Numbered from the stretch's first letter, positions 28,357-39,456 are shown. The stretch: DNA of 64,000 nucleotides from Streptomyces maremycinicus (GCF_001184025.1 NZ_BBYG01000008.1:248001-312000); one strand, 5' to 3'. Numbers and translations are program-made. Notes: a model not told the origin generated them from the letters alone.

Positions 28357-29634
28357 CTACGGAATGCCCAGCTCGAAGATCACGTAGTGCGCGTACCACC
28401 CCGACGCGACGGCCGCCGTCCCGAAGAACACCGCGAGGCTCGGCCACTTCAGCCGGCCCAGCGCCGCCGCCGGGGCCAGCAGCAGCGGGAAGACCGGCAG
28501 CAGGTACCGCCCCGTGTTGCCGAACATCTGCTGGGTGCCCAGCACGGTGATCACGCTCGCCAGGGTGTACGCGACCAGCACCAGCGGCGGCTTCTTGCGG
28601 AGCATCAGCGCGATCAGGAAGGGCAGCGCCAGCACCAGCTGGACGCCGAGGAGGTCGGGGACCGAGAACGCGAACAGATAGTCGTGGCGGCCGACCGCCG
28701 TGTTGCCCAGCACGTCGAGGGTGTAGGAGCCGAAGTCGAAGTAGTGCGCCCACCCCTCGCGCTGGAGCGTGAAGTACGCGGTGAGGTCGCCCATGGAGAG
28801 GCCGACCCAGGTGATGTAGGTGAGCAGGCCGAGCGGTGCGGCGAACATGGCGTACAGGGGCCCCGAGATCCCGTGCTCGCGCCTGCTCTCCCGCCGCGCC
28901 AGGGTGACGATCGCGGCCAGCCCGACCGCGCCGATGAGCGCGGCGGAGGTCGGCCGGTTGAGCCCGGCGACGAAGGCGAGCAGCCCCGCCGCGACCCACC
29001 GCCGCTTCATCACGCAGTAGCAGCACCAGGAGGCGATGGCGACGAAGACCGACTCCGAGTAGACCGCCCACTCCACGCCCGCGCCGGGCACGACCGCCCA
29101 CAGGCCGGCCGCTGTCGTGCCCGCCCGTACCCCGGCGAGCGTCGAGACCACGGCGTAGATGCCGGCGGCCGCGACGAAGGAGGCGAGCACCGAGACCAGG
29201 ATCCCGGAGCCGTACAGCCCCAGCCCGGTGATCTCGGAGACGCCCCGGATCAGGCCCGGATAGAGCGGGAAGAAGGCGACCGAGTTCTGCTTGACGGTGA
29301 ACAGCCCGCCCGGCGCGAGCCGCTCCAGCGGCCGGGGGTCGTACCCCTTCTCGGCGACCTGGAGGTACCACCAGCCGTCCCAGGTGGCCAGGACGTCCCA
29401 CCAGTGGGCGCCGCCGCCGAAGCGCGGGTTCTTCTTCTGGTATTCGTCGGCCGATTCCAGCAGCCAGGCGAAGACCGTCAGGCCCACGAGCTTCGTGACG
29501 CCGTAGAGGAGCACCGGAGCGAGGTACGGTCGTACACCGTCCGGCAGGGTGAGGCGGCGCGGTCTCCGCGAGCGCTGCTCCGGTCCGTCGGGCACGGCGG
29601 GGTCCGTCGCCGTGTCGCTGGAAGCCGTGCTCAT
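28357..29634 (-). CDS. membrane mannosyltransferase-like protein (PIG-V type)
   Basis: 425 aa with about 9 membrane segments. The motif TWDGWWYLQVAEKGYDPRP after the first helix and HWWD, plus FFPLYPGLIR, resemble the PIG-V/GT-C glycosyltransferases that use polyprenyl-phosphate sugars. It is divergent from a polyprenyl glycosyltransferase gene, which could make its sugar donor; the pair may glycosylate surface glycans or proteins. Substrate unknown. Confidence 0.75.
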   Translation of the reverse strand: MSTASSDTATDPAVPDGPEQRSRRPRRLTLPDGVRPYLAPVLLYGVTKLVGLTVFAWLLESADEYQKKNPRFGGGAHWWDVLATWDGWWYLQVAEKGYDPRPLERLAPGGLFTVKQNSVAFFPLYPGLIRGVSEITGLGLYGSGILVSVLASFVAAAGIYAVVSTLAGVRAGTTAAGLWAVVPGAGVEWAVYSESVFVAIASWCCYCVMKRRWVAAGLLAFVAGLNRPTSAALIGAVGLAAIVTLARRESRREHGISGPLYAMFAAPLGLLTYITWVGLSMGDLTAYFTLQREGWAHYFDFGSYTLDVLGNTAVGRHDYLFAFSVPDLLGVQLVLALPFLIALMLRKKPPLVLVAYTLASVITVLGTQQMFGNTGRYLLPVFPLLLAPAAALGRLKWPSLAVFFGTAAVASGWYAHYVIFELGIP

Positions 29635-29701
29635 GGCTGGGGTCCCCCCTCGGCCGACCGCCGGACAGCCAGGGGCGCCACATTGTCCGGATGATCGTGA
29701 A

Positions 29702-29729
29702 GTGTGGTCATAAGAGTGTGGTCATAAGA
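29702..29729. repeat. 14-bp tandem repeat in divergent promoter region
   Basis: GTGTGGTCATAAGA occurs twice in direct succession between the divergent glycosyltransferase genes. It may be a regulator site or a duplicated promoter element. Confidence 0.8.
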
Positions 29730-29774
29730 TCGCAACAGAGTCGCACATGTGCGCCACAGGTTGGGGGAGGACGG

Positions 29775-30926
29775 GTGACCGAAGTGCCGAACACCACGGC
29801 CGCGGCGACCGTCTTGTCGGTCGTCATACCCATGTACAACGAGGAAGAGGTGCTGCCCGCGCTGGTGAGCCGGCTGCGTCCGGTCCTGGCGGACCTCGGT
29901 GTCGGCTACGAGGTGGTCGCGGTCGACGACGGCAGCACCGACCGCACGGCTGAGCTGCTGGCCGCCTTCCGGCTCGGCTGGCCGGAACTGCGGGTCATCG
30001 GCCTGCGCCGCAACTCCGGCCACCAGGCCGCCCTCACCGCGGGCCTGGACCGGGCGCACGGCGCGTACGTCGTCAGCATCGACGCCGACCTCCAGGATCC
30101 GCCCGAGAAGATTCCCGAGATGCTCGCGCTGGCCGGCGCCGAGGACCTCGACATCGTCTACGGCATCCGCGCCGACCGGGCCAGCGACACCGGCTTCAAG
30201 CGCTGGACGGCCGGCCTGTACTACCGGCTCGTCCGCCGTCTCGCCGGGCCCTCGGTCCCGGCCCAGGCCGGCGACTTCCGGTTGCTGAGCCGGGCGGCCG
30301 TGGACGCCCTGAAGGCGCTGCCGGACCAGCAGCGCGTCTACCGCCTCCTGGTGCCGTGGCTGGGCTTCCCCAGCGGCGAGGTCCGCTACGAGCGTGCCCC
30401 GCGGCCGGCCGGCCGGAGCAAGTACCCGCTCGGCCGGATGATCCGGCTGGCCGTCGACAGCGTCACCGGCTTCTCGGCCGCACCGCTGCGCATCGCCACC
30501 TGGCTGGGCGGCTTCGCGTTCCTGGTCTGCCTGGGCCTGATGGTCTACACCCTGAGCGCCCACGCCTTCCAGCACACCGTCCCCGGCTGGACGTCCCTCT
30601 TCACCGGCGTGCTGTTCATCGGCGCGGTCCAGCTGATCTGCGTCGGCCTGCTCGGCGAGTACGTCGGCCGCATCTATACGGCCGTACAGAACCGTCCGAC
30701 GTATTTCATCGGCCACGACACGGCGGCGGGCACGACAGGCGCGGCAGGTACGGCGGTACAGGCGCAGGCGCAGGCGTCGGTGGATGTCGTGGTGGATCCG
30801 GCGGTCGGAGCCGTGAAGAGCCCGTTCCGGCCCGGTGAGCCGGTCGTACCGTCCCCCGGGCCGCCTCCCGGAGGCTCCGCGGACTCCTCTGCTCCGCTAT
30901 CACAGGGGCTGGGCCGGCGCTCGTAA
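29775..30926 (+). CDS. family 2 glycosyltransferase (polyprenyl-phosphate type)
   Basis: 383 aa; GTG start after GGGGGAGG. GT-A fold motifs: [33 protein letters not shown], and a [15 protein letters not shown] acceptor loop. Two C-terminal membrane helices and [19 protein letters not shown] follow, as in GtrB/DPM1/ArnC enzymes that load sugar onto polyprenyl phosphate. The last 60 residues are Pro/Ser-rich. Likely partner of the divergent membrane glycosyltransferase. Confidence 0.85.
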   Translation: MTEVPNTTAAATVLSVVIPMYNEEEVLPALVSRLRPVLADLGVGYEVVAVDDGSTDRTAELLAAFRLGWPELRVIGLRRNSGHQAALTAGLDRAHGAYVVSIDADLQDPPEKIPEMLALAGAEDLDIVYGIRADRASDTGFKRWTAGLYYRLVRRLAGPSVPAQAGDFRLLSRAAVDALKALPDQQRVYRLLVPWLGFPSGEVRYERAPRPAGRSKYPLGRMIRLAVDSVTGFSAAPLRIATWLGGFAFLVCLGLMVYTLSAHAFQHTVPGWTSLFTGVLFIGAVQLICVGLLGEYVGRIYTAVQNRPTYFIGHDTAAGTTGAAGTAVQAQAQASVDVVVDPAVGAVKSPFRPGEPVVPSPGPPPGGSADSSAPLSQGLGRRS

Positions 30927-30958
30927 ACCTCCTGCGTGTCGGCGGCGCGGCTTCTGTT

Positions 30959-30987
30959 TTGACCGGAGTGAATGCGCTAGGTACGCT
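30959..30987 (+). promoter_or_regulatory. promoter of the str operon
   Basis: TTGACC, 17 bp, TACGCT: a good vegetative (HrdB-type) promoter. The predicted start leaves a leader of about 190 nt before rpsL. Confidence 0.7.
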
Positions 30988-31108
30988 CAGACCTTGTGCC
31001 TGGGGTGTGCCCTGGCCCTCGTGCGTGTCTTCAACCGCACACGGGGCCCAGCTAGCGGCCACCGTGATCTGCGCCTCTTCTCGCCTCGCGGCGGAAGTCC
31101 GCCGGATC

Positions 31109-31133
31109 CGACACACCCGACCGCGTGGGTCGG
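31109..31133 (+). promoter_or_regulatory. shared 25-nt leader element (rpsL copy)
   Basis: CGACACAC followed by a 6-bp stem-loop CCGACC-GCGTG-GGTCGG. The same 25 bases occur in the rpsJ leader at 37732-37756. It lies 50 nt before rpsL. Confidence 0.7.
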
Positions 31134-31183
31134 CGAAGTTCCAGGTTAGCTTCACCATTCGGCACACAGAAACCGGAGAAGTA

Positions 31184-31555
31184 GTGCCTACGATCCAGCA
31201 GCTGGTCCGGAAGGGCCGGCAGGACAAGGTCGAGAAGAACAAGACGCCCGCACTCGAGGGTTCGCCCCAGCGTCGCGGCGTCTGCACGCGTGTGTTCACG
31301 ACCACCCCGAAGAAGCCGAACTCGGCCCTGCGTAAGGTCGCGCGTGTGCGTCTGACCAGCGGCATCGAGGTCACTGCTTACATTCCGGGTGAGGGACACA
31401 ACCTCCAGGAGCACTCCATCGTGCTCGTGCGTGGTGGCCGTGTGAAGGACCTGCCCGGTGTTCGCTACAAGATCATCCGCGGTTCCCTCGACACCCAGGG
31501 TGTCAAGAACCGCAAGCAGGCCCGCAGCCGCTACGGCGCCAAGAAGGAGAAGTAA
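31184..31555 (+). CDS. rpsL: 30S ribosomal protein S12
   Basis: 123 aa, GTG start after GGAGAA. Decoding-centre protein. K43 ([13 protein letters not shown]) and K88 ([10 protein letters not shown]), the main streptomycin-resistance positions, are wild type. First gene of the str operon; rpsG follows after 3 bp. Confidence 0.98.
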   Translation: MPTIQQLVRKGRQDKVEKNKTPALEGSPQRRGVCTRVFTTTPKKPNSALRKVARVRLTSGIEVTAYIPGEGHNLQEHSIVLVRGGRVKDLPGVRYKIIRGSLDTQGVKNRKQARSRYGAKKEK

Positions 31556-31558
31556 GAC

Positions 31559-32029
31559 ATGCCTCGTAAGGGCCCTGCCCCGAAGCGCCCGGTCATCATC
31601 GACCCGGTCTACGGTTCTCCTCTTGTCACGTCGCTCATCAACAAGGTGCTGCTGAACGGCAAGCGCTCCACCGCCGAGCGCATCGTCTACGGCGCCATGG
31701 AGGGCCTGCGCGAGAAGACCGGCAACGACCCGGTCATCACGCTCAAGCGCGCTCTCGAGAACATCAAGCCGACCATCGAGGTCAAGTCCCGCCGTGTCGG
31801 TGGCGCGACCTACCAGGTCCCGATCGAGGTCAAGCCGGGTCGCGCGAGCACCCTGGCGCTGCGCTGGCTCGTCGGTTACTCCCGCGCCCGTCGCGAGAAG
31901 ACCATGACCGAGCGCCTCCTCAACGAGCTTCTCGACGCGTCCAACGGCCTCGGCGCCGCTGTGAAGAAGCGCGAGGACACCCACAAGATGGCCGAGTCCA
32001 ACAAGGCCTTCGCGCACTACCGCTGGTAG
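31559..32029 (+). CDS. rpsG: 30S ribosomal protein S7
   Basis: 156 aa, the usual length. Binds the 3' domain of 16S rRNA and shapes the head of the small subunit. [10 protein letters not shown] start and [16 protein letters not shown] are typical. In E. coli S7 is the translational repressor of the str operon; whether this holds here is not shown. fusA starts 39 bp downstream. Confidence 0.98.
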   Translation: MPRKGPAPKRPVIIDPVYGSPLVTSLINKVLLNGKRSTAERIVYGAMEGLREKTGNDPVITLKRALENIKPTIEVKSRRVGGATYQVPIEVKPGRASTLALRWLVGYSRARREKTMTERLLNELLDASNGLGAAVKKREDTHKMAESNKAFAHYRW

Positions 32030-32068
32030 TCGCTACCCACATCGAGACCGAGAGAAGACGAAAGCCTT

Positions 32069-34195
32069 ATGGCTACCACTTCACTTGACCTGGCCAAGGT
32101 CCGCAACATCGGGATCATGGCCCACATCGACGCGGGCAAGACGACCACCACCGAGCGGATCCTGTTCTACACCGGCGTCTCCTACAAGATCGGTGAGGTC
32201 CACGACGGCGCCGCCACGATGGACTGGATGGAGCAGGAGCAGGAGCGTGGCATCACGATCACCTCTGCTGCCACCACCTGTCACTGGCCGCTTGCCGATG
32301 TCGACCACACCATCAACATCATCGACACCCCGGGCCACGTCGACTTCACCGTCGAGGTGGAGCGTTCGCTGCGCGTGCTCGACGGTGCCGTGACGGTGTT
32401 CGACGGCGTCGCGGGTGTCGAGCCCCAGTCCGAGACCGTTTGGCGTCAGGCGGACCGCTACGGCGTGCCGCGTATCTGCTTCGTCAACAAGCTCGACCGG
32501 ACCGGTGCCGAGTTCCACCGCTGTGTCGACATGATCAGCAGCCGCCTGGGTGCGACGCCGATCGTGATGCAGCTCCCGATCGGTGCCGAGGCCGACTTCA
32601 AGGGCGTCGTCGACCTGGTCACGATGAAGGCCTTCGTGTGGTCCGCCGAGGCGGAGAAGGGCGAGATGTACGACGTCGTCGACATCCCGGCCACCCACAC
32701 CGAGGCTGCCGAGGAGTACCGCGGCAAGCTCGTCGAGACCGTCGCCGAGAACGACGACGAGATCATGGAGCTGTACCTGGAGGGCCAGGAGCCTTCCGTG
32801 GAGCAGCTGTACGCCGCGATCCGTCGGATCACCATCGCGTCCGGCAAGTCCGACGGCGTCACGGTCACCCCCGTGTTCTGCGGTACCGCGTTCAAGAACA
32901 AGGGCGTCCAGCCCCTGCTCGACGCGGTCGTGCGCTACCTCCCCTCCCCCCTGGACGTCGAGGCCATCGAAGGCCACGACGTGAAGGACCCGGAGCTGGT
33001 CGTCAAGCGCAAGCCGTCCGACGACGAGCCGCTCTCCGCCCTCGCGTTCAAGATCATGAGCGACCCGCACCTGGGCAAGCTCACCTTCGTCCGGGTCTAC
33101 TCGGGCCGCCTGGTGTCCGGCACCGCCGTGCTGAACTCCGTCAAGGGCAAGAAGGAGCGCATCGGCAAGATCTACCGCATGCACGCGAACAAGCGTGAGG
33201 AGATCGAGGCGGTCGGCGCCGGCGACATCGTCGCCGTCATGGGTCTGAAGCAGACCACGACCGGCGAGACGCTGTGCGACGACAAGGCCCCCGTGATCCT
33301 GGAGTCCATGGACTTCCCGGCTCCGGTCATCCAGGTCGCCATCGAGCCCAAGTCGAAGGGCGACCAGGAGAAGCTGGGCATCGCGATCCAGCGCCTGGCC
33401 GAGGAGGACCCGTCGTTCCAGGTCCACTCGGACGAGGAGACCGGCCAGACCATCATCGGTGGCATGGGCGAGCTGCACCTCGAGGTGCTGGTCGACCGTA
33501 TGCGCCGTGAGTTCAAGGTCGAGGCCAACGTCGGCAAGCCGCAGGTGGCCTACCGCGAGACCATCCGCAAGGCGGTCGACCGGGTCGACTACACGCACAA
33601 GAAGCAGACTGGTGGTACCGGCCAGTTCGCCAAGGTGCAGATCGCGATCGAGCCGATCGAGGGCGGCGACGCCTCGTACGAGTTCGTGAACAAGGTGACC
33701 GGTGGTCGTATCCCGAAGGAGTACATCCCTTCGGTCGACGCCGGTGCGCAGGAGGCCATGCAGTTCGGCATCCTCGCCGGTTACGAGATGACCGGCGTGC
33801 GCGTCACCCTGCTCGACGGTGGCTACCACGAGGTGGACTCCTCCGAGCTCGCCTTCAAGATCGCCGGTTCGCAGGCCTTCAAGGAGGCCGCGCGCAAGGC
33901 CAGCCCCGTGCTGCTCGAGCCGATGATGGCCGTCGAGGTCACCACGCCCGAGGACTACATGGGCGAGGTCATCGGCGACATCAACTCCCGCCGTGGCCAG
34001 ATCCAGGCCATGGAGGAGCGGGCGGGTGCCCGCGTCGTCAAGGGCCTGGTGCCCCTGTCGGAGATGTTCGGCTACGTCGGCGACCTCCGCAGCAAGACGT
34101 CGGGTCGCGCAAGCTACTCGATGCAGTTCGACTCCTACGCCGAGGTTCCGCGGAACGTCGCCGAGGAGATCATCGCGAAGGCCAAGGGCGAGTAA
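32069..34195 (+). CDS. fusA: elongation factor G
   Basis: 708 aa GTPase that drives ribosome translocation. G1 motif [16 protein letters not shown]3 DTPGHVDF, G4 NKLD, and the later domains ([43 protein letters not shown]) are all present. RBS GAGAGAAG. It is followed by a 155-bp gap with a hairpin before tuf. Confidence 0.98.
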   Translation: MATTSLDLAKVRNIGIMAHIDAGKTTTTERILFYTGVSYKIGEVHDGAATMDWMEQEQERGITITSAATTCHWPLADVDHTINIIDTPGHVDFTVEVERSLRVLDGAVTVFDGVAGVEPQSETVWRQADRYGVPRICFVNKLDRTGAEFHRCVDMISSRLGATPIVMQLPIGAEADFKGVVDLVTMKAFVWSAEAEKGEMYDVVDIPATHTEAAEEYRGKLVETVAENDDEIMELYLEGQEPSVEQLYAAIRRITIASGKSDGVTVTPVFCGTAFKNKGVQPLLDAVVRYLPSPLDVEAIEGHDVKDPELVVKRKPSDDEPLSALAFKIMSDPHLGKLTFVRVYSGRLVSGTAVLNSVKGKKERIGKIYRMHANKREEIEAVGAGDIVAVMGLKQTTTGETLCDDKAPVILESMDFPAPVIQVAIEPKSKGDQEKLGIAIQRLAEEDPSFQVHSDEETGQTIIGGMGELHLEVLVDRMRREFKVEANVGKPQVAYRETIRKAVDRVDYTHKKQTGGTGQFAKVQIAIEPIEGGDASYEFVNKVTGGRIPKEYIPSVDAGAQEAMQFGILAGYEMTGVRVTLLDGGYHEVDSSELAFKIAGSQAFKEAARKASPVLLEPMMAVEVTTPEDYMGEVIGDINSRRGQIQAMEERAGARVVKGLVPLSEMFGYVGDLRSKTSGRASYSMQFDSYAEVPRNVAEEIIAKAKGE

Positions 34196-34237
34196 CACAC
34201 TCGGTTTACACGCCGTAGGCTTGACTCCGGAGCCTCA

Positions 34238-34271
34238 GGGGCAAACAGCCGCATCCCCGGATGTTTGCCCC
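34238..34271 (+). promoter_or_regulatory. hairpin in the fusA-tuf gap
   Basis: A 10-bp stem (GGGGCAAACA / TGTTTGCCCC) with a 14-nt loop, 80 bp before tuf. A processing site or attenuator; tuf may also have its own promoter in this gap, but I cannot place it firmly. Confidence 0.45.
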
Positions 34272-34350
34272 CTGGACCCGGGCTTTCCAGCAAAGATCAC
34301 CTGGCGCCGATGAAGCAAGGCGTTCCAGAACCACTCCCAGGAGGACCCCA

Positions 34351-35544
34351 GTGGCGAAGGCGAAGTTCGAGCGGACTAAGCCGCACGTCAACATCGGCAC
34401 CATCGGTCACATCGACCACGGTAAGACGACCCTCACGGCCGCCATTACCAAGGTGCTGCACGACAAGTACCCGGACCTGAACGAGGCCTCGGCCTTCGAC
34501 CAGATCGACAAGGCTCCCGAAGAGCGGCAGCGCGGTATCACCATCTCCATCGCGCACGTCGAGTACCAGACGGAGACGCGTCACTACGCGCACGTCGACT
34601 GCCCGGGTCACGCGGACTACATCAAGAACATGATCACCGGTGCTGCCCAGATGGACGGCGCCATCCTGGTCGTGGCCGCCACCGACGGCCCGATGCCGCA
34701 GACCAAGGAGCACGTGCTCCTGGCCCGCCAGGTCGGCGTTCCGTACATCGTCGTCGCCCTGAACAAGGCCGACATGGTGGACGACGAGGAGATCCTGGAG
34801 CTCGTCGAGCTCGAGGTCCGTGAGCTCCTCTCCGAGTACGAGTTCCCGGGCGACGACCTGCCGGTCGTCAAGGTCTCGGCGCTCAAGGCGCTCGAGGGCG
34901 ACGCCGAGTGGGGTCAGTCGGTTCTCGACCTCATGCAGGCCGTCGACGAGTCCATCCCGGAGCCGGAGCGCGACGTCGACAAGCCGTTCCTCATGCCGAT
35001 CGAGGACGTCTTCACGATCACCGGTCGCGGTACGGTCGTCACCGGCCGTATCGAGCGTGGCATCCTCAAGGTCAACGAGACCGTCGACATCATCGGCATC
35101 AAGACCGAGAAGACCACCACCACGGTCACCGGTATCGAGATGTTCCGTAAGCTGCTCGACGAGGGCCAGGCCGGTGAGAACGTCGGTCTGCTGCTCCGCG
35201 GCATCAAGCGCGAGGACGTCGAGCGCGGCCAGGTCATCATCAAGCCGGGTTCGGTCACGCCGCACACCGACTTCGAGGCCCAGGCCTACATCCTGTCCAA
35301 GGACGAGGGTGGCCGCCACACGCCGTTCTTCAACAACTACCGTCCGCAGTTCTACTTCCGTACGACGGACGTGACGGGCGTTGTGACCCTCCCCGAGGGC
35401 ACCGAGATGGTGATGCCGGGTGACAACACCGAGATGAAGGTGGAGCTCATCCAGCCCATCGCCATGGAAGAGGGCCTGAAGTTCGCCATCCGTGAGGGTG
35501 GTCGCACGGTGGGCGCCGGCCAGGTCACCAAGATCACCAAGTAG
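34351..35544 (+). CDS. tuf: elongation factor Tu
   Basis: 397 aa, GTG start after CAGGAGGA. Carries aminoacyl-tRNA to the ribosome. G motifs [18 protein letters not shown] and NKAD are intact, with full domains II and III ([38 protein letters not shown]). Last gene of the str operon, followed by a strong terminator. Confidence 0.98.
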   Translation: MAKAKFERTKPHVNIGTIGHIDHGKTTLTAAITKVLHDKYPDLNEASAFDQIDKAPEERQRGITISIAHVEYQTETRHYAHVDCPGHADYIKNMITGAAQMDGAILVVAATDGPMPQTKEHVLLARQVGVPYIVVALNKADMVDDEEILELVELEVRELLSEYEFPGDDLPVVKVSALKALEGDAEWGQSVLDLMQAVDESIPEPERDVDKPFLMPIEDVFTITGRGTVVTGRIERGILKVNETVDIIGIKTEKTTTTVTGIEMFRKLLDEGQAGENVGLLLRGIKREDVERGQVIIKPGSVTPHTDFEAQAYILSKDEGGRHTPFFNNYRPQFYFRTTDVTGVVTLPEGTEMVMPGDNTEMKVELIQPIAMEEGLKFAIREGGRTVGAGQVTKITK

Positions 35545-35593
35545 TTCTTGGCCGATCGACCTGGTAGCTCCAGCCTGAGCTGAAGCACCTGAG

Positions 35594-35627
35594 AGGGCCC
35601 GTACGACCTCGGTCGTACGGGCCCTTT
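35594..35627 (+). terminator. terminator of the str operon
   Basis: A 15-bp stem (AGGGCCCGTACGACC / GGTCGTACGGGCCCT) with a tiny loop, then TTTCG. Its symmetry means it could also stop the convergent gene at 35655. Confidence 0.85.
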
Positions 35628-35654
35628 CGCATGTTCCCGGCCGCCCGGGCAGGC

Positions 35655-36689
35655 TCAGTTGCGCTCGCCGGCCTTGTCGACGACGACGGTGGCGACACGG
35701 GTGGCCGTGGCGAGGACCGTCCCCTTCGCCACGAACGGGCCGCCGGAAGCCCTGCCGCCCACGTAGTAGTCCGTTCCGGCCACCCAGCGGACACCTCGGT
35801 AGGCGAAGGTCTCCGGGTCGAGCAGCACCTGCATGCTGTTGCGCTCGTACGCGGCGTCACGGAAGTTGCCGTCGACGCCGATCGCCACGGCCTTCCGTCC
35901 CTGGCCGTCGGTCACCTCGACCGGCTCGGTCGCTCCCTCCAGGCCGGTGATGATCCGGTGGATCGTCCGAGCCTTGTCGGCCGGGACGGCGGAGGCTCCG
36001 GAGAGCACCTCGACCACCTCGTCGAAGTCGCGCTGGGCCTGGGTCAGCCGGTACGCGCTGGTGACGCGGGTGGGGACGGACTTCTTGAGGATCGCCTTCA
36101 GGGCGGCGTCGGGGTCCTCGGGCAGGGTGGTCAGCAGGGCGTCCGTCTGCTGGGGCGGGAGCATCTGTCCGGACGCGGAGCCGGCGGGCTGGGCCCACGC
36201 CCGAACGTCGTCCGGATCTCCGGTGCCGGTGTCCGGCTCGGCCGTGGACCGGCCGTCGTAGCGGATCCAGTGCTCCGAATCGAACGACTTCCGTGTCTTC
36301 GTGTCGCACGGGCGCGTGGTGGGTGACAGATCGAACGAGCCGACCTCGCCGTACCCGGAGAAGCTCATGCCGGCGGGGCAGTTCAGCAGGACCAGCCGAA
36401 CCCGGTGGTACACCCACGAGTCCGGCCGGGCGGTCGCCGTCGGAGCCGGTTGCGTCGGCGTCCGGTCGTCCTCGCGCAGTGTCAGGGTGGAGAGGAGCGC
36501 CGCGGCCGTCACCGCGGCGACCGCTCCGGCCGCCTTGAGCTTCCAGCCGGCCCTGCCGTGCCAGGGACGTCCCTCGATCTCGTCCAGCAGTCGTCGGCGG
36601 GCCGGGGCGAGCCGGGCGTGGTCGGGCAGGGGGGCGTCGGCGCGCAGCCGCCGGACCGCTGTCATCTCGTCCATCGCCGGCTCAGCCAT
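35655..36689 (-). CDS. membrane-anchored partner of an ECF sigma factor (CU044_5270-like)
   Basis: 344 aa. A cytoplasmic N-terminal 50 residues ([33 protein letters not shown]) precedes one membrane helix (about 52-68, [17 protein letters not shown]). A large outer domain follows with [12 protein letters not shown] near the end. This matches the CU044_5270 family often paired with ECF sigma genes. It overlaps the sigma gene by 8 nt and has AGGAGGTGATC upstream. A sigma-regulating role is inferred. Confidence 0.75.
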   Translation of the reverse strand: MAEPAMDEMTAVRRLRADAPLPDHARLAPARRRLLDEIEGRPWHGRAGWKLKAAGAVAAVTAAALLSTLTLREDDRTPTQPAPTATARPDSWVYHRVRLVLLNCPAGMSFSGYGEVGSFDLSPTTRPCDTKTRKSFDSEHWIRYDGRSTAEPDTGTGDPDDVRAWAQPAGSASGQMLPPQQTDALLTTLPEDPDAALKAILKKSVPTRVTSAYRLTQAQRDFDEVVEVLSGASAVPADKARTIHRIITGLEGATEPVEVTDGQGRKAVAIGVDGNFRDAAYERNSMQVLLDPETFAYRGVRWVAGTDYYVGGRASGGPFVAKGTVLATATRVATVVVDKAGERN

Positions 36690-37287
36690 GGCCGATCACC
36701 TCCTGGGCGTCGGGTACGAACGTGGGGTCCACGTCGCCGAGTGCGCGGCGGACCTTTCTGCGGGCCCGGTTGAGGCGGGAACGCACCGTGCCCACCGGGA
36801 TGGACAGCGCCTCGGCGACCTCCTGATAGCCGAGGTCCCCCCAGGCGACCAGCAGCAGGACGTCCCGGTCGCCGCGCGAGAGACCGGCCAGCGCGCCCGC
36901 CAGGCGGCCCTGGGCGGCCTGGGCGGCCACCCGGCTGTCGCTGCGGTCGGTCCAGGAGTCGGCCACGGGGTCGTGGCCCGTGCGGGCCATGGCCCTGAGC
37001 GCCCGCACCTCGGCGCGGCGGTGCTTGCCGATCAGGTTCGCGGCGATCCCGTACAGCCAGGGCCGCGCCTTGGCGCGTGACATGTCGTAGCGCCCGCGCG
37101 TGCGGAACGCGGCCAGAAAGGTCTCGGCGGTGATGTCCTCGGCCGCGTTCTCACCCAGCCGACGGGCCGCGTACCGGTGGATCACCGCCGCGTGCCGGTG
37201 GTAGATCTCCCCGAACACCTCGGGCCGGGCCAGTGAGTCGGCGATGACGGCGGCGTCCTCGTCATGTCTGCCAGGGGGGCTGTTCAC
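36682..37287 (-). CDS. ECF (sigma-70 family) sigma factor
   Basis: 201 aa from the GTG at 37287 (GGAG 5 nt upstream). Region 2: FGEIYHRHAAVIHRYAARRLGE, EDITAETFLAAFRTR, AKARPWLYGIAANLI. Region 4: SRGDRDVLLLVAWGDLGYQEVAEALSIPVGTVRSRLNRARRKVRRAL. Co-transcribed with the downstream membrane partner. Target genes unknown. Confidence 0.88.
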   Translation of the reverse strand: MNSPPGRHDEDAAVIADSLARPEVFGEIYHRHAAVIHRYAARRLGENAAEDITAETFLAAFRTRGRYDMSRAKARPWLYGIAANLIGKHRRAEVRALRAMARTGHDPVADSWTDRSDSRVAAQAAQGRLAGALAGLSRGDRDVLLLVAWGDLGYQEVAEALSIPVGTVRSRLNRARRKVRRALGDVDPTFVPDAQEVIGHG

Positions 37288-37820
37288 GCGGTCTCCGTGT
37301 CTGCCGTCGGTCGGATGCACCGGTTGTTACCCGCAGCCCTCGAACGGGTTCACGGTGACCGGCCTCACGTCCCGCGGCGGACAGGGCCCTGATCGGCCCG
37401 GTCGGCGTTTGACCTACGTCACGTCCGGGGTATTGTCTCCGGCTCGATTGGCTAAGGCAGTGCCCCATATGGCAGACTGTCGGAGTTGCTCGGTCGAGTG
37501 TTGATGTTGCGCGCCTCCCGCCGGGAGGACCGAAAGCGAGTCCCACAGTACTCGTCGCCCTAACTGCCCACGGGCAGCGCTGGGGCGGACGTACGGGAAT
37601 CTTTCGGGAAGTGTCAATGGAGCGCCGACCAGGCACCCGGTGGGCCTTTCGTCCCCGGCTTGCGGTTCCGGAAGGGCCGTGCTTTCCCAGCAGGGATGTT
37701 CGATCATGGGGCATCTGTGTCGGCGAGAGCGCGACACACCCGACCGCGTGGGTCGGAGGAACGAAGTAAACAGACCATCTGGTTCCAGAGCGTTAGAAGA
37801 GACAGGACTACTGAGTAGCC
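37288..37820 (+). promoter_or_regulatory. 533-bp S10-operon promoter and long leader
   Basis: No gene seen. A promoter TTGACC (37409-37414), 16 bp, TATTGT (37431-37436) would start transcription near 37443, leaving a leader of about 378 nt. The leader includes a GCCTCCCGCCGGGAGG hairpin near 37515 and the 25-nt element shared with rpsL at 37732-37756. Confidence 0.65.
37732..37756 (+). promoter_or_regulatory. shared 25-nt leader element (rpsJ copy)
   Basis: Identical in all 25 positions to 31109-31133 in the rpsL leader, including the CCGACC/GGTCGG stem-loop. It lies 64 nt before rpsJ. Confidence 0.7.
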
Positions 37821-38129
37821 ATGGCGGGACAGAAGATCCGCATCCGGCTCAAGGCCTACGACCACGAGGTCATCGACTCCTCGGCGAAGAAGATCGTCGA
37901 GACGGTGACGCGCACTGGTGCGTCGGTCGCGGGCCCGGTGCCGCTGCCCACTGAGAAGAACGTGTACTGCGTCATCAAGTCGCCGCACAAGTACAAGGAC
38001 TCGCGCGAGCACTTCGAGATGCGCACGCACAAGCGTCTGATCGACATTCTCGACCCGACGCCCAAGACCGTTGACTCTCTGATGCGACTCGACCTCCCGG
38101 CCGGTGTCGACATCGAGATCAAGCTCTAG
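37821..38129 (+). CDS. rpsJ: 30S ribosomal protein S10
   Basis: 102 aa, full length ([18 protein letters not shown]). Head-domain protein of the small subunit and, as NusE, a transcription antitermination partner. First gene of the S10 operon, with a long leader before it. Confidence 0.98.
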   Translation: MAGQKIRIRLKAYDHEVIDSSAKKIVETVTRTGASVAGPVPLPTEKNVYCVIKSPHKYKDSREHFEMRTHKRLIDILDPTPKTVDSLMRLDLPAGVDIEIKL

Positions 38130-38147
38130 GGGCCGGTGATCTGAAGA

Positions 38148-38792
38148 ATGGCTAAGCAGATCAAGGGCATCCTGGGCGAGAAGCTCGGCATGACGCAGGT
38201 GTGGGACGAGAACAACCGTGTTGTTCCGGTCACCGTCGTCAAGGCCAGCCCCAACGTCGTGACCCAGGTCCGTACGAACGACAGCGACGGCTACGAGTCC
38301 GTCCAGATCGCCTTCGGCGAGATCGACCCGCGCAAGGTGAACAAGCCCCTCAAGGGTCACTTCGCCAAGGCCGACGTCACCCCCCGTCGCCACCTTGTCG
38401 AGATCCGCACCGCGGACGCCTCCGAGTACACGCTCGGCCAGGAGATCACCGCTGAGGTGTTCGAGGCCGGCGTGAAGGTCGACGTGACCGGCAAGAGCAA
38501 GGGCAAGGGCTTCGCCGGTGTCATGAAGCGTCACAACTTCAAGGGCCTCGGCGCCGGACACGGCACCCAGCGCAAGCACCGCTCGCCCGGTTCCATCGGT
38601 GGCTGCGCCACCCCGGGCCGCGTGTTCAAGGGCCTCCGCATGGCGGGTCGCATGGGCAACGAGCGCGTGACCACCCAGAACCTGACCGTCCACGCCGTTG
38701 ACGCGGAGAAGGGTCTGCTGCTCATCAAGGGCGCTGTCCCCGGTCCGAACGGCGGCCTCGTCCTGGTCCGCACCGCGGCCAAGGGGGCCTGA
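38148..38792 (+). CDS. rplC: 50S ribosomal protein L3
   Basis: 214 aa. Early assembly protein with the loop reaching the peptidyl transferase centre ([16 protein letters not shown]). rplD follows after 7 bp. Confidence 0.98.
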   Translation: MAKQIKGILGEKLGMTQVWDENNRVVPVTVVKASPNVVTQVRTNDSDGYESVQIAFGEIDPRKVNKPLKGHFAKADVTPRRHLVEIRTADASEYTLGQEITAEVFEAGVKVDVTGKSKGKGFAGVMKRHNFKGLGAGHGTQRKHRSPGSIGGCATPGRVFKGLRMAGRMGNERVTTQNLTVHAVDAEKGLLLIKGAVPGPNGGLVLVRTAAKGA

Positions 38793-38799
38793 GGTACCG

Positions 38800-39456
38800 A
38801 TGAGCACTGTTGACATCCTTTCGCCTGCCGGCGAGAAGACCGGAAGCGTCGAGCTCCCCGCGGAGATCTTCGGCGTGGAGAAGGTCAGCATCCCGCTGAT
38901 CCACCAGGTCGTCGTCGCGCAGAACGCGGCTGCCCGTCAGGGCACGCACAAGACCAAGACCCGCGGCGAGGTTCGCGGTGGCGGTAAGAAGCCTTACCGT
39001 CAGAAGGGCACCGGCCGCGCACGCCAGGGCTCGACCCGCGCGCCGCAGTTCGCCGGCGGTGGCGTCGTCCACGGCCCGCAGCCGCGTGACTACTCGCAGC
39101 GGACCCCGAAGAAGATGAAGGCTGCCGCTCTGCGTCACGCCCTCACCGACCGGGCCCGCCACAACCGCATTCACGTCGTCACCGGCGTGATCGAGGGCGA
39201 GGCTCCCTCCACGAAGGCCGCTCGCACGCTGTTCGGCAAGATCTCGGAGCGCAAGAACCTGCTCCTGGTCGTCGACCGCGCCGACGAGGCCGCGTGGCTG
39301 TCCGCCCGCAACCTGCCCCAGGTGCACATCCTGGAGCCGGGCCAGCTGAACACGTACGACGTGATCGTCTCGGACGACGTGGTCTTCACCCAGGCCGCTC
39401 TCGAGTCCTTCGTCGCCGGCCCGAAGGCCAACGACACCGAAGGGAGTGACGCCTGA
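38800..39456 (+). CDS. rplD: 50S ribosomal protein L4
   Basis: 218 aa from the ATG at 38800 after a GAGG site. The exit-tunnel extension ([19 protein letters not shown]) is intact. In E. coli L4 represses the S10 operon; not shown here. Its stop overlaps the rplW start. Confidence 0.97.
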   Translation: MSTVDILSPAGEKTGSVELPAEIFGVEKVSIPLIHQVVVAQNAAARQGTHKTKTRGEVRGGGKKPYRQKGTGRARQGSTRAPQFAGGGVVHGPQPRDYSQRTPKKMKAAALRHALTDRARHNRIHVVTGVIEGEAPSTKAARTLFGKISERKNLLLVVDRADEAAWLSARNLPQVHILEPGQLNTYDVIVSDDVVFTQAALESFVAGPKANDTEGSDA

